NCBI GenBank assembly: GCA_944472135.2
Contig: OX235270.1
Location: forward strand, 121,969,842 to 122,033,841
DNA from: Trichobilharzia regenti
Taxonomy: Eukaryota; Platyhelminthes; Trematoda; Strigeidida; Schistosomatidae
DNA: 64,000 nucleotides
Reading direction: 5' to 3'
In this document: positions 1-12,277 of the stretch, piece by piece
How positions within the stretch are numbered: position 1 is the first letter of the stretch
How the letters are laid out: every line of letters begins with the position of its first letter
Notes under the pieces: model-generated
What the model saw: the letters and a program-made list of their open reading frames with translations, nothing else
What the model was told of the DNA's origin: nothing
Database searches by the model: none
Translations under genes and position numbers: made by a program

Positions 1-422
1 GTCACAAAGAATATTTCCAAAGGGTTGCAGACCTTTATTAAGAACTGTCTTCGCTCTATACTGAAGATCAAATGGCCGGAAAGAATCACCAACAAGGAAT
101 TATGGGAACAAACAAAGCAAGAACCAATCGTCCAACAAATATGCAGGAGAAAGTGGAGATGGATCGGACACTCGCTGAGGAGACCTCTGGGTGACATTGC
201 GCGTCAGGCCTTTGCTCGAGTGGAACCCGAAAGAGAAGCGGCGAGTGGGACGTCAGTGCAAGGGTGACATGGAGGAGATCGTGTGAAGAGGAGCTGAAAG
301 AATGTGGACTAACATGGATGCAGGCGAAAAGTACAGCAGAAGACAGAAGCAAATGGAGGCGTGCAGTTGAAGCCCTGTGTTCCACTAGGAACCCAAAAGA
401 GCAATAATAATAATAATAATAA
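1..422 (+). mobile_element. RTE-like LINE, 3' end fragment
   Basis: This is the last part of an RTE-clade non-LTR retrotransposon. The reading frame from position 25 gives the conserved C-terminal tail (QTFIKNCLRSILKIKWPERI, then CRRKWRWIGHSLRRP), also found at 48508-48765 in a far more complete copy in this window. The frame slips near 212, so the final part is read out of frame. The element ends in an (AAT)n tail at about 402-422, usual for RTE elements. The 5' part lies outside the window. It abuts the 3' half of the BEL-like element starting at 423, which suggests it inserted there. Confidence 0.85.
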
Positions 423-430
423 ATTGATGT

Positions 431-684
431 GCTACCCTTTGAAGAATTGTAGGACTTACACCAGTACGCCTACATTCCTTCTCAGGTTGATGATACAAGT
501 GGAAGACGTCCAGAAACAAACAAAATTATCAACAGACAGATGAAAGATGATATCAATTCAGTATATACAACATGAACATATGTACAAAATCACACACCAA
601 GCATATTAGGCTGCTTATTGATGCGCTACCCTTTGAAGAATTGTAGGACTTACAGCAGTACCCCCACAACCCTTCTCAGGTTGA
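431..684 (-). repeat. 50-bp module repeated in the BEL-like 3' region (copy 1)
   Basis: The module gaagaattgtaggacttac...ctcaggttga occurs at 431-490 and again at 635-684, about 204 bp apart. Three more copies lie at 12278-12327, 12469-12518 and 12663-12712 in the second element, spaced 191-194 bp. It sits downstream of gag on the coding strand. It may be a 3' UTR tandem repeat; its role is unknown. Confidence 0.7.
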
Positions 685-2641
685 CACCCTGGGTTGGAAA
701 ATCGTCGCAGAGTTCATTTGCTGATTTCCTCCTACCATCTGTTTCCTCAAATCTGAACCGTAACACGCCCATGTCATTGTATCGTAGAATATAGATGACC
801 AACAAACACACGACGTATCTGGTCAACCAAGCGTAGGCACAGAGTAAATTACACCAAAGATAATAGCATTCAAATAGTAATTTGAAACTTGAAATGCCTT
901 TATTCATGCAAGTCAATTTAACAATTACTCTCTCGTTTACACTTGGCTTATCCTCACTAAACTGACCATTAATATTCGTCCTTTCAAATGCACCAATACT
1001 ATCATAGTCATTTCAAAGATACTTGAATTGATAGGCGTCCTTCTCATTGTGGATGACAACACCAACGACAACTGAGTGATACAAGTTGATGAACTTAGCG
1101 GTGAATCAGAAGCTGTTGTTGCTCGACTTTCAGAAAGTTGTCTACCTGCAAGACCACCACCACTGCTGTCTTTTACTATCAGCTCAGGTTTAGCACTAGC
1201 ATCTGATGATAGGTGGGCTACATGCTGATCACTTACACTGACGGTCTGACAAGTATGCATGCCTTCTGCAACTGTATCTGCATTTAATTCCACTTCACCT
1301 TCAAGTTGTACAGAACCTTTGTTCAACTTAGCAGTAGTAGGCATATTCCTTATTTCATCATGATCAACCAAAGACAACTGTGGAGTATCATGATCATTAT
1401 CACGAATATTCACTTTACCATCAACTTCATTTTCAAACTCTTTAATAACAGAAGTAGACAATTTTGGTTCCTCCTCACAAATCCTTAAAGGTTTTATAAC
1501 TTCACTCTGACTAGTAATACCTTGTAAACTGGCGGAGTCAGAACTGGACTCCGAAGCAGTAACTCTATTCTGTGACACTCTATTCAACAATGGCTTACCA
1601 GTTGCAACTACAAGCTTCTTCACCGCGCCATTATCGTCACACAATTCGGAGTAAGGCCTGGAGTTTACATTTAGCTTATCACTGAACTTGCTCACTTCTA
1701 CACAGTTCACCTTTGTATGCACCTCTTGCAAACGTGTAAAACACAACCGTGTTTGTCTTGCATCTTGTAACTCATCTGTTGAGGATGCACTACGAAACCT
1801 GTTACACTCACTAGGTCTATATGCATTACTAGACATCATGGAGCCTTCTCGATATCCACCTCTCTGAGGCCTATTCGTCATCAATGAGTGCGTTTTGCCC
1901 TCAGACTGCTCTGTCCTAGGGGTGGGATGCAATATACTGTCAAACTTGCTCATTGATTGGTTGACACTATCGTTTACCAGTTTCAGAATGTTATCGAACT
2001 TTGACTCAATACCTTCATCCTCCATACGGGAGCTTATCTTCACCCACTTCCTTTGCAGCCGAGTAGGTAGGCGTCTCGCTATTACTTCCAGTATAAAACT
2101 CGAGTTGAGGTCACTCATGCAATTCATCGAAATCAATGCATTCTTGTAAGTCAACAGATTATCCAGAAACTCAGAGTGTGCCTTGGGTTCATCCTGTAAT
2201 TGACTGTGATTACCCTTAACAGCCTCGAATAATTTCCCTACAATCATCGAAGTTCTTCCAAACCTTCGAGGCAGTATGTGCATAGCCTCATAGTACCCCT
2301 CTTTTGGCTTCATAAACTTACAGCACTGTATAGCTCTTGAAACAACTGGAGTGCAGTACCTCATCAAATACATCAATTTCAATTCATCACTTAATAAAAA
2401 AACTACTCAGCATAATCTCAAACTACTTTACAAACTGTAAATAATCAGCCGGGTTTCCATCGAAACACCGTGGTTCAAATTTAGGGAGTTTGATGTTCCT
2501 ATTATCCCTGCACGGCGAAACAGTAACATCAACCATGTCATGCTTAACATCAGACACATCGTTACAAGTAACAGACAAGTCACCATGACTTACTTTCCTG
2601 TTTGCATCCAAGACGCTCTGTCCCTTCTTTGACCCAGGCAT
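650..2641 (-). pseudogene. BEL/Pao-like Gag, broken (copy 1)
   Basis: The Gag of a BEL/Pao-like retrotransposon would form the particle that packages the RNA. The start (ATG at 2641) encodes a 72-residue N-terminus ending LPKFEPRCFDGNPADYLQFV, the conserved entry to the Pao-type capsid region, and is then stopped by an in-frame TAG. The capsid-like part continues at 2382 (KLMYLMRYCT, RRFGRTSMIV), but a longer T run near 2390 shifts the frame relative to copy 2. A second shift lies near 1015, after which the C-terminal part is read separately (650-916). That last part carries a hydrophobic segment (CLLVIYIL region). The protein is inactive as sequenced. Confidence 0.7.
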
Positions 2642-2778
2642 TGTTGAACTTGAACCAATTCCGAAAAAGTTGCAGATATTGCTTGTTCAAAGAAGACTTG
2701 ACCGGCACCAGGAAAGATGAACGGTGACTATCCAAACTGTCCGAATCCGTTATAAACTGACGCCGAACCGTCAGAAAC

Positions 2779-3150
2779 TGTCAGTCACGTCTCATAAACC
2801 GTTAATGCCCAGCTCTTGCTACGCTGGGACTCACGCTGTTCCTCGAAGCTTCTCAGAAACGCTTAGTAATAACGGACGCAAAAACCAAAACACCGATTGG
2901 CGACTCGAGAATTCTTTATTGTATCACCGACACGTAGCGAACTTTAAAACTAAGCTTTACAACTAAGGTCTATGAACACATATTACAATAATAAATCACA
3001 ATATTACTTCTAACGGTTTTCTCCTGACTTCTTTCTGAACAGCGATCGATGAGACGATGACTGGCTGATTGATGCCTCCGCGAAAATTGGGGAAGTTATG
3101 TTTGAACAAACAACCATGAATTGATCGTTCAATCTTCAACTACATCGACG
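2779..3150 (-). repeat. 5' LTR of BEL-like element copy 1
   Basis: This 372-bp repeat matches three others at 10852-11212, 11408-11765 and 14814-15174. The complete ones run TG(T/C)CAG...TTGACA on the plus strand, so they start TG and end CA on the coding (minus) strand. The segment ttctttattg gives a minus-strand AATAAA inside the LTR, as expected for retroviral-type polyadenylation. Here the terminal TTGACA has decayed to tcgacg. Confidence 0.75.
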
Positions 3151-4983
3151 AATACAAAGTATTCTTTTCCATCATTAGTCTCAATCCTGGGAAATTTGTT
3201 CATCGTGGTGAGGTTACTGCGTCCGGATGAGAATTACTTGGAACAACTCGCAGCAGTTCTAGCTGTTTCAACATCTTTCGGTGAGACCTTGCTTACAGGG
3301 ATACTGATATCTAAACCAGTTTCTAGTTCCATTGGCAGGCGTGGTTATTGTGTAGTTGACTGAATACTAATGTCGGTACTAGGTGAATGATGTCTCCTCG
3401 TCTGGTATTTTCCAATGACACTGCGACTCAGTATTAAGGATTGTGGGGAGTTTGTATACGAGTGTGGGTTCCCTGAGAGTTGACAGTTTGTTGAGAATAG
3501 ATCTAGAGTTAATAGGGATTGGTTAAAGTTGCGGGTCAAAATGTTGTTTAATGTATTCGAGGTGGTTAATTAGGTCCAAGTTTGGTCCACCATTCTGAGT
3601 GGCGTTGGTGCTGTGAATTACAAGAATTGCAAAAACACCATACAAGGTCGTGTCTGTTCCTTTTGGTGAGTGATGAGTTGTAGTACTGGATTCACCATGG
3701 ATTAAGGTGGTTAAATTCCTAGATAGTTCGGGGACAAGAGTAGGTTTGTTTATTTGTCCTAGGCTTGCACAAGCATTGGATGTGCTTAATAAATGCTTGA
3801 TAAATCAATAAATGAACTGCGCCTACTAGCCGTTGAAGAGGAAGGCAATGGCAGTGGTTCGCTTTGAGAGGTGTCGACATCCCCACCAGGCCCTTTATCT
3901 TCATACGGTTTCATTGTGTGTACTGCTGCATTGCAGATTAATTCCCAGCAGACTCGTGCCACATGTTCTGTCGGAGTTTGTACGTATGCCATACTCTGAG
4001 GATCCAGAGTGCCTGGTAGCTGAGCTCTGAGTATTGTCACTTGCACCATTTTGAGTGATGGTGTTGCTACGCCAGTCATTAGTGTGGGCCACATCAGGAG
4101 TGCGATTATAATCCCACAGCCCCTCATCCGGTGTCGTGTTCTGCAGAGCCAATTCTGTGAGGTTCGAAGGGGGCGAGACCAAGGATTCTACCGTGTCAAC
4201 TGAGAGGTGATTTATGTCAGTGAATTGTAATCTTTATTCTTCTCACCATTAGGTTTCGCGAGATGATTTTAGGCGCGCCCTCCAATAACAGCCTTCCGTA
4301 CTATAAGTCTGATTTCTTTGTAGCTCGTAACCCGCAATAAGATAAGCCGCGAACCGATGAATTTCTCAGCCTGAGACTGTGTTCCAAAGTGAAAGCGTTT
4401 TGGACTGCAGTGGTCATGCCCACTGTCTTTCAGTCTGTGGCCCTTTATTTCAGTGTCAGACATTTCGCCGCCATTAATTGGTAAGATGCCCTCAACCATT
4501 TAAGCCCATAGATTTCGATGTTCACGGATAGTATACTAACGGAAGTTCCAACACCCACAACTTCCATATCACTCGTTCCGCGTAGATCAAAAGTAAAACC
4601 AAACACCTGAATTGATCGTCCAAATTACGAGTTAGATTTCGAGACCAAATCGGGGTGCGAGACGATTGCCTAATTAGTTGGGGATCGTGCACAAATGAAC
4701 GAGAGAACGTGACACGACTGCGTCCCAAATGGCGTGGATGCTTGACCGTAAGCCCTCAGCTAAACAAGTTGACTTAAATAGTGAGTGTCAGCACCCAATG
4801 TTCAGTGATGGATGCTGTGGCCAATAAGTCAGGGGATTTACCTACCGCTACAGATGTCACACTGGTAATGAGTTTTATGTCCCTTATTAATTGATAAGAT
4901 TATGAAGAACAAATTTAGTTCGAAACGTCATCCAGTAAATAATACTGTCTCGCTGTGTGACATATCTGATAAACAAAGTAATA
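3151..4983. other. No gene recognised; probable old repeat DNA
   Basis: Several short frames exist on both strands (for example 3786-4127 and 3901-4182, minus) but none resembles a family I know and they overlap each other. A minus-strand AATAAA-like sequence lies in the stretch around 3790-3815. I see no LTR, terminal inverted repeat or RNA gene. It is most likely decayed mobile DNA or unique intergenic sequence. Confidence 0.4.
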
Positions 4984-7468
4984 TGGTATCGAAATTTTCA
5001 ACTGGAGAGTCAGTAATCTACTCCGGTTTGGTTGCTCAGACGACAACTACAGCCACAACTAGGCAGTATAGGGCTATCATGATGTCACCATACGCGGTCA
5101 AAGCCCTAAAGCCGTGGGAACCAATTTCACCCAGGATCATGACAGCAAGATTCAACTCAAAAGGAAGGTCACAATTATCATGCAATGCTACACGTGGTGC
5201 TACGAACAACGCGGAACAAGAGAAGGAGGAAGAATTTTACAGAGAACTACAAACAGTAATGGACAATATCCCGAATGGCGACATCAAAATCCCCATGGGC
5301 AATATGAACGCAAGGCAAACTGGGAGTAGATAATAAGTGAAGAGAACTCATCAGAGGTCGAGAGGCTCTGGCTCGGTGAAATGAACGAGAACGGAAAATT
5401 ATTCACAGACTTCTGCGCTTTAATTGATTTGATGATCGGAGGGAGCGTGTACAAGTACAAGTACATACACAGAGCAACATGGATTTCGCCTGACAGCTAC
5501 ACCAAAAACCAGACAGGTTTCATCTCAATGCTGCTCAAGGAAATGGAGACGCAGCCTGCTGGACGCGAAGTCAAGCAGCGGAGCAGATGTAGGCCCAGAC
5601 CATCACCTGTTTCAAGGAACTTTCAAGGTGAAGCTAAATCATATAGAACAACTGGAGACAGACCGCTGTAATTCGAGTTTAACCTTCACAAAACTAAAGG
5701 AGAAAACTACAAGGGGTGCCTTCATTACAGATCGGATGGAAGGGCAGTCGGAGGCATCACTGGGGAGAGCTGCGTGCAAGAACATCGGAACTCTATGACA
5801 GTGATGTTCAGAGGAACGCAAGTGGCGTGTTAGTAAGAAGGGAGAGACAAGACAAGGAATGGCTCTCAACGGATACCAACCTGGAAGCTAATAGAAGAGA
5901 GGAGAGGAAGATGGTGAAGGGGAAGATAACTCAATGCAAAGGTAGGCAACAAAGAGGAAGCTGGGTTCATTGTACACTGCACTGAATAAAGAAGTGAAGA
6001 AGGGTAATAGGAGGGACGCAAGACAAAATACGACACACTGACTGGCAACTGAAGCAGAACGAGCAGGTCACAGATATAAGAGACCTCAGAACAATATATC
6101 AGATAGCCAAGTCTCTATCCGGGAAGAGATCGACCCAGACGATGAAACCAATAAAAGACGTCCAAGGGAATCTGATTACCAAGGAGGAGAAGCAAATAAA
6201 ACAATCGGTACCTACTGATTGGAGGGGAGGCTGGCCACCTTGTCAAGCTGCCGAAGAATGACGGCCTAGGTCTCTCCAAGAACTGGCGTGGAATAATGCT
6301 CTTGTCCACTGCAAGTAAAATACTAACTCGCATCATCCTGGGGAGAATAAAAGATGCAATGGAAGCAGAACTCCGCCAGCCCAACTGGAACAAGCTAGGT
6401 TCAGGAAAGGCAAATCATGTGCTAATCAAATCGCAACTCTATGCATCGTCATCGCAGAACGAAGCATAGAATGGCAGTCATATCTATCACTAACTCAACT
6501 TCATCGACTTCGAAAAGGCCTTCACCAGACAGTGTCGATCGGGAAGTAATCTGGATACCACTTCAACACTGTGGTGTGCAGTGGCCAAGTCTTAATCAAC
6601 CTCATTCAACGGCTGGCTATATGACAGTGCCACGCGTCAGGTGATCCACAACGGAAAACCCAGCGAAGCATTTGAAGTGAATACAGGAGTAAGACATAGC
6701 AGCTGCCTTTTATCACCGACAATATTCTTGATTGTGGTGGACTAGATTATGCGTGATGAGGATAACCAACGAACAGAAGCAAAAACAACAACAACAACCA
6801 GCACCAGTGACCATCAGTGGGAGAGATTCGAATGAGGTGACTTCCTCCACTTATGTAGGAAGCATCGTCTCAACTACAGCCGGGCGGAACGGATGAAGAT
6901 GTCAAAGTTAGCCAGAATCGTAAAGGTGAGACACACCTTCATCAATCTGAAACCAGTTTGAAAATCTTCTGCTTCACTCAGTCAGCATAAAGAACAAGAT
7001 TCCGATTTTCAAGACAAATGTGAAGTCAGCCAGTTCTTCCATACGGATCAGAAACTTGCACTGAGTGTCACGAAAAGGATTTCCAACAGGTTGGAGACTT
7101 TTACCACAAATGCTTTCACTGGCTCCATACTGAAGATCAAACGACCAGCCGGCCAGAAAGACATTGGCAGCAAGAAACTCCGACCGGGAACGAACCAACT
7201 AAGAGCCGGTCGCTCAACAAATATGTGGGAGGAAATGGAGGTGGACTGGGCATACGTTGAGGAGGCCATCGAATGACATTGTGCGCTAGACCCTGCAGTG
7301 GAGTCCCAACCGGTCGTCGGAGCGAGGGTGACACGGAGGAGATCGCGAAAGTTGGAGGAGATAAGAGATTATGAGCAACCGTGGACCTAGCTGAAGTGGA
7401 CGGCAGGGAAAGTAACAAATTGGAGGTATGTTGCTGCAACCCCATGTTCCACTCGGGAATAATACTGC
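4984..7468 (+). mobile_element. RTE-like LINE, decayed 5'-truncated copy
   Basis: Fragments of an RTE-clade endonuclease-reverse transcriptase lie in order on the plus strand. Endonuclease pieces are IMMSPYAVKAL...MTARFNSKGR (about 5075-5155), DNIPNGDIKI (about 5262-5290) and FCALIDLMIGGSVYKYKYI (about 5410-5470). Reverse-transcriptase pieces follow near 6230-6720, and a tail related to the RTE C-terminus (SILKIKRPAGQ) lies near 7120. The copy ends with a relative of the RTE 3' end and a short AAT tail near 7468. Frameshifts, stops and internal deletions are frequent. It aligns with the much better preserved copy at 48384-51555 and is clearly dead. Confidence 0.8.
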
Positions 7469-8598
7469 CTCTGCAGATTATTCCGATAAAGTGGCCATAT
7501 TTTCTGAATGTCCTGCATTCACAGCCTTACTACACCTTATTTCCCACGTCTCGGTCCCCAGATCTTCCATAGACGAATCCGGTGATCTAATTCCGAAGTA
7601 AGTGCTGAAGATGGAATTGGTGTCTGAAGTTATGTTACATGCAGAGATGTGCTACCGGCCATCGACTAACAAGCGCCTGAGATCGTGGCTTTTCATTTGA
7701 TTAACCATAAACACTTAGTAAAAGAGCTGATGGTTACAGTTATGGCGGAGACAGATTACATGTAGTGTGTCACGCTTAAATGTAACGCGAAAGTTGAACG
7801 TCGTACCACGTAATATTGGCCTTTATTATGTCTCACTTTGAAGCCTAGAGACTGTCATGAAGCAATATTCATCTTCACAGACTAGCGAGAACTCCGAAAC
7901 CGTCTAAATAAATGCCTCATAACATTTCCACCAATTCATAACTCGGCAAAGTTCAACAATAGCGTTCCATGGGATCCGAACGCACGTGTGTCACTGAGCC
8001 GACCAATCACAAAAATGAAGGGCTTTCACATGATCTATGACGCTATTGTTAAACCTCGCACATAACTCAATGTCAAATATCTAAATAATATATACGTATA
8101 TATGTCATTCACAAAACACATTGACAATGAAATAGGCGTCGTTTTTGGTGTTTGTCACAAATCCACTTATATCTTGGTGGCACAAGTTTCGAACAAGCCG
8201 CACAGTTAGAAATTATGGATAACAGAAAGATTGAGGATAAGAAGAAGGAACGAGAGGATTGCCACAATGGAGAAAGTAATTTTTGCTTTTAATATCCCAT
8301 AGGCAACTCTATATAATAGCAGCTCAAACCGAAAATACCTAGCGAATGGACAAATGACCTTGACAAGGACAACTTCGACTGATCAGAAGGCTCAAACAGC
8401 GGAGCACAATTGTAAAAATTCATTTATATAAAAGTAATGCAATGTTAAAAACAGTATGTTCCCGAAATACCTGGATATTTCTCATAGGAATCTTGATACT
8501 CATGTTAAACCAAGTCCTGTCTATAACTTCGTCGAGATATCTGCATATCATTGCATTTCTTGATTCATTCGCAGATCTGATCTATTTTTTAGGTGACT
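7469..8598. other. No gene recognised
   Basis: AT-rich sequence without a convincing coding frame, RNA gene or terminal repeat that I can identify. It separates the RTE copy from the Merlin transposase relic and could contain the remaining, non-coding end of the Merlin element, but I did not find its terminal inverted repeats. Confidence 0.4.
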
Positions 8599-9165
8599 TC
8601 AAAAACTTTCGGTGGAATTAGTGTGAGTTCTATCAAAAGGATTGAGGAAGGCATTTGTCTGGTTGACCACTTTATGAATACAGCCCAGATTCGGAAACTG
8701 ACTGTAACTACTCCATTCATCTGTATGAGTAGTCGTCCCAGGCAGCACTATGCGCTGGATAATAGGCAATAATACACCTGCACTGCGATTAGGAATCGCC
8801 TCAATATATCCTTTCTGGAGGCTGGTGTCATATATTCCCAATAGCTATTGCTGATTTGCACTCAATCTCCCTCAATTATACTTTCTTTTTATCAAAAGTA
8901 CCTAAGGAATCTGTAAATTAAAAACGAATGACATACGTTCTCGAACTGATTTTCTGCTTCGGCACTCATTTCACCAACAAATGAACCCATCGATGCACCT
9001 ATTGTATCTTTGCATATGAGTGACACCTCCACATTAGCAATTTTCGACGTTACTATCAGTCCGTTCTCCAAACAGTAATCAAAACAAGATCTGGAGCGAA
9101 TTTGCAACGGAAAAGGTGTACAGCACCCATAAATACGTCTGGATAAAATAGAGTCACCTGATTGG
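8599..9165 (-). mobile_element. Merlin-type DNA transposon, transposase relic
   Basis: The minus-strand frame 8841-8599 has the signature of the ISXO2-like/Merlin transposase core: an IPNRSAGVLLPIIQRIVLPG stretch followed by THTDEWSSYSQFPNLG (the second catalytic Asp context) and HKVVNQTNAFLNPF (the VNHS...FV-type block before the last acidic residue). Upstream on the same strand, around 8930-9000, the piece KDTIGASMGSFVGEMSAE resembles the region preceding the first catalytic Asp. The first catalytic block and the N-terminal zinc-binding part are not intact, and stops separate the pieces. Merlin elements are known from schistosomes. No terminal inverted repeats were found. Confidence 0.7.
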
Positions 9166-9257
9166 CTGCTCAAGGTCATTCGTACGTTCGCTAGGTAGTT
9201 TCGGCTTGGGCTGCTATTCTTTAGAGTTTCCATGTATCGGAGCAGGTATCCACTCTT

Positions 9258-9620
9258 CCATACGAACATAAGCTCATATGTGCAGACTTCAATCTACCAG
9301 AAATCATCGGGGATTTATTAACAGGACCAACTAAATATGACAAGCTCTTAGGTACACTGGACATTTTCGGCCGGAAAAAACTGTCACCATCCCTACAAGA
9401 GGTGACAACGTACTGGACTCTGTATTGTGTCACGATATAAGTCCCCTCTCAATCTCAGTGGGTTCTATGTTTTCAGGCAGTGACCACATAACAGTGATAT
9501 GTGCACTCACACTTCCACTGAGTAGCAATGCAGCCCATACCTCCACTCCACAAATGAGGGTGGCTCATGCTGATCAGCAGATTTGGTAGCGGTCACAAAT
9601 GTGAATCGCTCCCATCTGTA
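9258..9620 (+). mobile_element. CR1-like LINE endonuclease fragment
   Basis: Plus-strand translation gives ADFNLPEI (the GDFNLP motif of the APE-type endonuclease, with the Gly changed). After a frame change it gives DNVLDSVLCHDISPLSI and FSGSDHITVI, the C-terminal SDH catalytic block. This is the 5' portion of a CR1-like non-LTR element whose reverse-transcriptase part appears at 15175-16940 in the same orientation. Frameshifts and stops make it non-functional. Recognisable coding fades after about 9620. Confidence 0.65.
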
Positions 9621-10739
9621 GGACAGCAACATGCATTTTTTGACAGCTCGAGAGTTAAACATGAATCTGTACCCTCAACAAAAAAATAATAAGGGTTGTG
9701 CAGATCTAAACTGTAAAAGAGGTGCTTTTGCTCCTACCATCTACAAGCCTGCTCAGCTTCTAGTCAAGATGCCACAAGTTGGGCCCTACAAAACCTCGTG
9801 AGACATCTTACAGACCAGCTTGTCCTACGTGTTTTAGTTTTCCAGATCCTTGAATTCACTTCTCACTTAAATATCAGTTACTTACCTCACAATAATCTTT
9901 TTATTCATGCACTATTATACTCTAATTCATGTTAACTACCTAGGTTATTATTAAAGCTGAAACGTGCTCTTTATTCATATTTGTTGCTTGCCCGAAGTCC
10001 GGTTACTCTGATTAAAAACACGACAACATCAATGTTTCAACAGAGCTACATCTTCGTCGAAAACATCGTAGTTTCCATGCTTAGACCACTATGGTTAAGT
10101 TTAAACATTACAAATGTATACTATCATTTCAAGTACGATATAGCTTCTTCTTCTTCTTGAATTTATCTTGTAAATATACTTCCAATAATGTATGACTCAT
10201 AATTGCATTTTATACCATTTTGAAGCTGCGCAGAATTTTTTCTCTTCCTGAAATAGCGTTCAATCACGTGGCGGAGTAGCACCCACCCAGACATATGCTG
10301 TTTACTGGTTGACCATAACTATCAGCAGGAAACGGAACGAAGTTCGGGTTGTCGCTCAGCTTTGATGGTGACCTTAGGAAACGGTTTACAATTCAATATT
10401 TATAAGAACCTGTTCTGATTGCTTGTACAATAACTGAAGAATTTAAACTTTTGAAAAAAGTACTAATTTGTGATACTTCAGGATCTTAATTTTTTAACAT
10501 TACTGATCATGCCTGTAAAAATGGCATGCGTTTCTTGTAAACTTACCTGTTTATACGAAACATCAATTATTATTATATATAGAAACTATAGCAAGGCGAA
10601 CGGGGATTTCGTAGAATCAATGTTAGGATCCTCTGAATGGGGTGAGTATTTCACTAGTGGTGACGTCTAGAGAGCTCTGAGCATCTTCCACCAGAACCAT
10701 TCTTAGATGCTACCATTCCACTCTAAGCACCAAAGGTTT
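9621..10739. other. No gene recognised between CR1-like blocks
   Basis: Little is recognisable here. The first part could be decayed CR1-like coding sequence, because flanking pieces on both sides belong to that element. The middle (about 9860-10660) is AT-rich and may be a further, unidentified insertion. The 66-residue frame at 10470-10670 has no family resemblance I can name. Confidence 0.35.
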
Positions 10740-10851
10740 CCCCACATAGATAGTCATTTACAAAGTCAAAGGGTCTTACGAGACTAAAGAAACTCTCGAC
10801 AAGTTACTTCAAACACCATGGCAATAGCACACTAGGTTTATTACCTAACGC
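10740..10851 (+). mobile_element. CR1-like LINE segment left of the BEL insertion
   Basis: The plus-strand frame here (KSKGLTRLKKLSTSYFKHHG) runs directly into the frame resuming at 15175 once the BEL-like element and one target-site copy are taken out; the rejoined frame stays open for about 55 codons. That continuity, plus the AACGC duplication, supports this segment as the left half of a CR1-like ORF. The assignment of this short piece to CR1 is an inference from context. Confidence 0.5.
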
Positions 10852-11212
10852 TGCCAGCCACGTCTCGTAAACCGTTAATGCCCAGCTCTTGCTACGCTCG
10901 GGCCCACGCTGTTCCTTGCAGTTTTTCAGAAACGCTTAGTAATAACGGACGCAAAAACCAAAACACCGACTGGTGACTCGAGGATTCTTTATTGTTACAC
11001 CAACAGATAAAAATAATGTTTCTACTAAGGTCTGTGAACAAATATTACAATAATAAATCACAAGATTACTTCTGATGGTTTACTGCTGACTTCTTTCTGA
11101 ACAGCGACCGATGAGACGATGACTGTCGTATTGATGCCTCCGCGAAAATTGGGGGAGTTGGTTTTGAGCAAACAACCATGAATTGATCGTTCAATCTTCA
11201 ACTCCATTGACA
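10852..11212 (-). repeat. 3' LTR of BEL-like element copy 2
   Basis: 361 bp, nearly identical over long stretches to 14814-15174. Its outer edge (TGCCAG, versus TGTCAG in the others) touches the left AACGC target duplication. A minus-strand AATAAA lies in ttctttattg. On the minus strand it is preceded by the G-rich tract gccggggag, a plausible polypurine tract. Confidence 0.85.
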
Positions 11213-11407
11213 CTCCCCGGCAAAAAAGGGATCCATACCTTTTTTCTTCACGACCAATACACGTTGACTTGGATGGCATTGCGAGAACCTGGGTCACATG
11301 GAAAGAGCTGAAATGGAAAACAAACAGAAAAGCCAACACACCACAAGCATACTCACAGCATAATCTCACACATCAATGACGACCTGCGACTTCCAGTTAA
11401 AGGCATC
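11213..11407 (-). other. 195-bp spacer between two LTRs
   Basis: The sequence between the internal and terminal LTRs ends on the minus strand in a G-rich tract directly against the 3' LTR, as a polypurine tract would. It probably represents the 3' end of the internal region of a related element, joined after the internal LTR by recombination. A short minus frame crosses it but has no recognisable product. Confidence 0.5.
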
Positions 11408-11765
11408 TGTCAGTCTCGTCTCATAAACCGTTAATGCCCAGCTCTCGCTACGCTCGGGCCCACGCTGTTCCTTTGAGTTTCAGAAACGCTTAGTAATAAC
11501 GGACGCAAAAACCAAAACACCGATCTGCTGCTTGTTATTTCTTTATTGTTACACCAACATATAAAAGGAATAAACGAACTAAGCAACTAAGGTCTGAAAA
11601 CAAATATTACAATAATAAATCATAAGATTACTTCTGACGATGTTTCACTCTTCTTTCTGAACAGCGACCGATGAGACGATGACTGCCGTATTGATGCCTC
11701 CGCGAAAATTGGGGAAGTTGATTTTGAACCAAGAATTGATCGTTCAATCTTCAACTCCATTAACA
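11408..11765 (-). repeat. Internal (third) LTR of BEL-like element copy 2
   Basis: 358 bp, same family and orientation as the two outer LTRs but with its own substitutions (for example ttaaca instead of ttgaca at its right edge). The DNA flanking it does not form a target-site duplication with either neighbour, whereas the outermost LTR pair does. It is therefore internal to the inserted unit. Confidence 0.8.
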
Positions 11766-12277
11766 GTATCCTCTTGCAACACAATCGCCACTTGCTAGAA
11801 TGACTCTTGCAGAATGCAACCTGACCATAGCAGCACCTCACGATAATCTACGCTCATCCTCTTATCTGCTCACTACCAAGTACCACTGAAATCTCTTGTC
11901 ACTCATTCTGTCTCAATTCTAGTAACGGTGACGTATGCGAGCCTCAGTCGTTTACACTCTTTCTCCCCGGCGTGTGGGACCACAGCTAACAATTATCTCC
12001 GTGTGCATTTCATTCTCAGCAATAGCCTAGTCTCCCCGGTGTATACGACCTATCTGCTGTCTTTAATATCAATCACTTCATTCACGGATGTAGAAGACTA
12101 GAAACAACTTCAGAAGTAATCACGACGAAAATTTTAACAAAATTATGCAATAACAACAAGGTACGAAAACAACGAGTAAACACAATGAATTCAAAAACAC
12201 CAATTGATATGACACACCACACGTATATACAAACAATACACACAAACTCGCAGATCGTATCTCGATGGAATTTCTTT
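11766..12277. other. Non-coding 3' internal region of BEL-like copy 2
   Basis: No open frame resembling protease, reverse transcriptase or integrase is present. Two short frames (12120-12431 minus and 12185-12418 plus) overlap each other and look like chance. This is the region where a full BEL element would carry the end of pol. Confidence 0.5.

Larger units (their letters stand above)
423..3150 (-). mobile_element. BEL/Pao-type gag-only LTR element, copy 1 (3' end missing)
   Basis: One LTR (2779-3150) is followed, reading on the minus strand, by a BEL/Pao-like gag frame (2641 down to 650) and non-coding DNA with a repeated 50-bp module (431-490, 635-684). No protease, reverse transcriptase or integrase is visible. 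The arrangement matches the better preserved copy at 10852-15174. The 3' LTR is not seen because the RTE fragment at 1-422 and the window edge intervene. Copies 1 and 2 share gene order, module and LTR, so this is a family and not a chance fragment. Confidence 0.75.

Noticed and set aside
3786..4182. Overlapping minus-strand ORFs of 113 and 93 codons
   Set aside because: Two frames over the same DNA, neither with recognisable motifs; could be an old element but I cannot support a gene.
10470..10670. 66-codon plus-strand ORF
   Set aside because: No motifs, and it lies in undefined sequence between CR1-like blocks.
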